Positions 5,713 through 6,728 of a stretch of 6,728 bases of DNA are shown here, piece by piece; position 1 is the first letter of the stretch, and every line of letters starts with the position of its first letter. Position numbers and translations under genes: made by a program. The stretch covers positions 1 to 6,728 of the forward strand of contig JAEZSJ010000294.1 of the NCBI GenBank assembly GCA_023443985.1. Direction: 5' to 3'. A model generated the notes under the pieces. It saw nothing but the letters and a program-made list of their open reading frames with translations, was not told the DNA's origin and did not search any database. The DNA comes from Verrucomicrobiota bacterium. Lineage in GTDB: Bacteria; Verrucomicrobiota; Verrucomicrobiia; Opitutales; Opitutaceae.

Positions 5713-6728
5713 TCAACGCAGCTGCAGGGTGTCGCCCTCGAAGGTGAGGCCGAGGCCGGGCACCTCCACCGCCTTCCGGTCGCCCTGTTTGCGCACGCGG
5801 CCGGCGATCCAGGCGTCGTAGCCGGCGGCCGTGGCGGCGGCGACGGTGGCCTCCGCCAGCTCGGGGGCGACATACGCGGCGAAACCGATGCCCTGGTTGA
5901 AGGTCGCGTAGGCCTCGCGAAGCTCGATCGGGCCGGCCTCGCGCAGGAAGCGGAAGAGCACGGGCTCGGGCCGAAGGTTGGTGATCTCGTAGACGAACGG
6001 CTCGTCGAGGCGCATGAGCTTGCGCCAACCGTGGCCGGTGACGTGCGCCACGTAGTTGAGCTTCAGCCCGCGGCGCTGGCACTCGCGCACGAACGCCACG
6101 TAGATCACGCTCGGCGCCAGCAGCGCCTCGCCGAACGTGCGCCCGTCCTCGAGCGGCGTGAGGAACGCCTGCGGCAGCGACTCCGCAATCTTGCGACAGA
6201 GGGTCAGCCCGTTGGTCTGCACGCCGGACGAGGCCAGGAAGATGATGCTGTCGCCGTCGCGCACGTCGCCGACGATGCGGAGCGCCTTCGGCTGGATCTT
6301 GCCGATCGCGGAGCCGGCGAGCACGATCGTCTGCGGTTCGACGATCCCCCGCAGCGTGGGCGTCTCCCCGCCGCCCCAGACCGCGCCGGCCTGGCGGCAG
6401 CCCTCGGCGAAGCCCTCGACCAGGCCCGTCATGCGTTTCTCGTCCGCAAACCAGCCGGAGTCGCCCACGGCGGCGTGCATCGCCACCGAGATCGGCAGCG
6501 CCCCGCAGGTGACGAGGTCGTTGACGATGGTCGCCACCGTGTCGATCGCGACCTCGCGATAGAAACACTTGCCGCTCTGCGCATACATGGCGTCGGCGAC
6601 GAGGTTCTTGGTGCCGAGCCCCTCTTCGACGTGGGCCAGATAGTGGTCGTCGGCCTCGATCAGATACGCGCTCTCCCCGCGGATCGCGGCCGGCTCGCGA
6701 TAGCCGTGCGCGGTGAGCAACCCGGCGG
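5713..6728 (-). CDS. PurM-family (AIR synthase-like) protein, 5' end beyond window
   Basis: PurM, phosphoribosylformylglycinamidine cyclo-ligase, closes FGAM to AIR with ATP in purine synthesis. At least 338 residues are visible. Numbering from the TTG at 6720, family landmarks are EEGLGTK (32-38; PurM usually DGVGTK), DTVATIVNDLVTCGALP (60-76), EGFAEGCRQAGAVWGGGET (102-120), SSGVQTNGLTLCRKI (164-178; PurM SSGxHSNGxSLVRKI), APSVIYV (202-208), AHVTGHGW (225-232; PurM HxTGGG) and FNQGIGF (274-280). The order and spacing are those of full-length PurM, covering both the ATP-binding N-terminal and the C-terminal domain. The frame stays open to the right edge, and the TTG at 6720 lacks support as a start, so the real start lies outside. 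The motif changes mean it could be a lineage-specific PurM or a paralogue in the wider PurM/SelD/HypE/ThiL superfamily. It is transcribed towards the DapB-like gene, 239 bp away. Confidence 0.82.
   Translation of the reverse strand, partial: AGLLTAHGYREPAAIRGESAYLIEADDHYLAHVEEGLGTKNLVADAMYAQSGKCFYREVAIDTVATIVNDLVTCGALPISVAMHAAVGDSGWFADEKRMTGLVEGFAEGCRQAGAVWGGGETPTLRGIVEPQTIVLAGSAIGKIQPKALRIVGDVRDGDSIIFLASSGVQTNGLTLCRKIAESLPQAFLTPLEDGRTFGEALLAPSVIYVAFVRECQRRGLKLNYVAHVTGHGWRKLMRLDEPFVYEITNLRPEPVLFRFLREAGPIELREAYATFNQGIGFAAYVAPELAEATVAAATAAGYDAWIAGRVRKQGDRKAVEVPGLGLTFEGDTLQLR

Noticed and set aside
6718..6720. TTG as the start of the PurM-like gene
   Set aside because: The frame stays open to the right edge. 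PurM proteins have more residues ahead of the first visible motif, so the real start is most likely outside the window.

Overview
The window is a GC-rich stretch of bacterial chromosome in which every supportable gene lies on the minus strand, so it reads from right to left. It holds six protein genes, two of them cut by the window edges, and short intergenic gaps. I see no RNA genes, mobile elements, CRISPR arrays or plus-strand genes. The high GC content, a WXXGXW-repeat secreted protein, scarce Shine-Dalgarno sequences and the atypical DapB- and PurM-family enzymes suggest Verrucomicrobiota, perhaps Opitutaceae. That placement is an inference from general resemblance, not a measured one.

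Right part (4724-6728): a PurM/AIR-synthase-family protein, missing its N-terminus at the right edge, is followed after 239 bp by a divergent dihydrodipicolinate reductase (DapB) family protein. The gap contains several stem-loops and a purine-rich ribosome binding site just ahead of the DapB-like gene. Both proteins keep the fold-defining motifs of their families but differ at positions close to the active site.

Middle part (3588-4573): an exported protein with three WXXGXW-type repeats ends in a strong intrinsic terminator (12-bp perfect stem plus T-tract). The terminator separates it from the genes downstream.

Left part (1-3537): a creBCD locus without creA. CreB (OmpR-type response regulator) and CreC (membrane histidine kinase) overlap by 4 bp and should be co-translated. 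CreD (inner-membrane envelope protein) follows after 86 bp and runs off the left edge.

The most interesting signal is in the creC-creD gap. On the coding strand there are three exact TTCAT boxes and one degenerate TTCGC box, all spaced exactly 11 bp apart. This has the geometry of the enterobacterial CreB operator (TTCAC-N6-TTCAC), but is extended to up to four boxes. CreC also lacks the acidic residue that normally follows its phospho-accepting histidine. The likely circuit is that CreC senses an envelope or metabolic signal, phosphorylates CreB, and CreB controls creD through these repeats.
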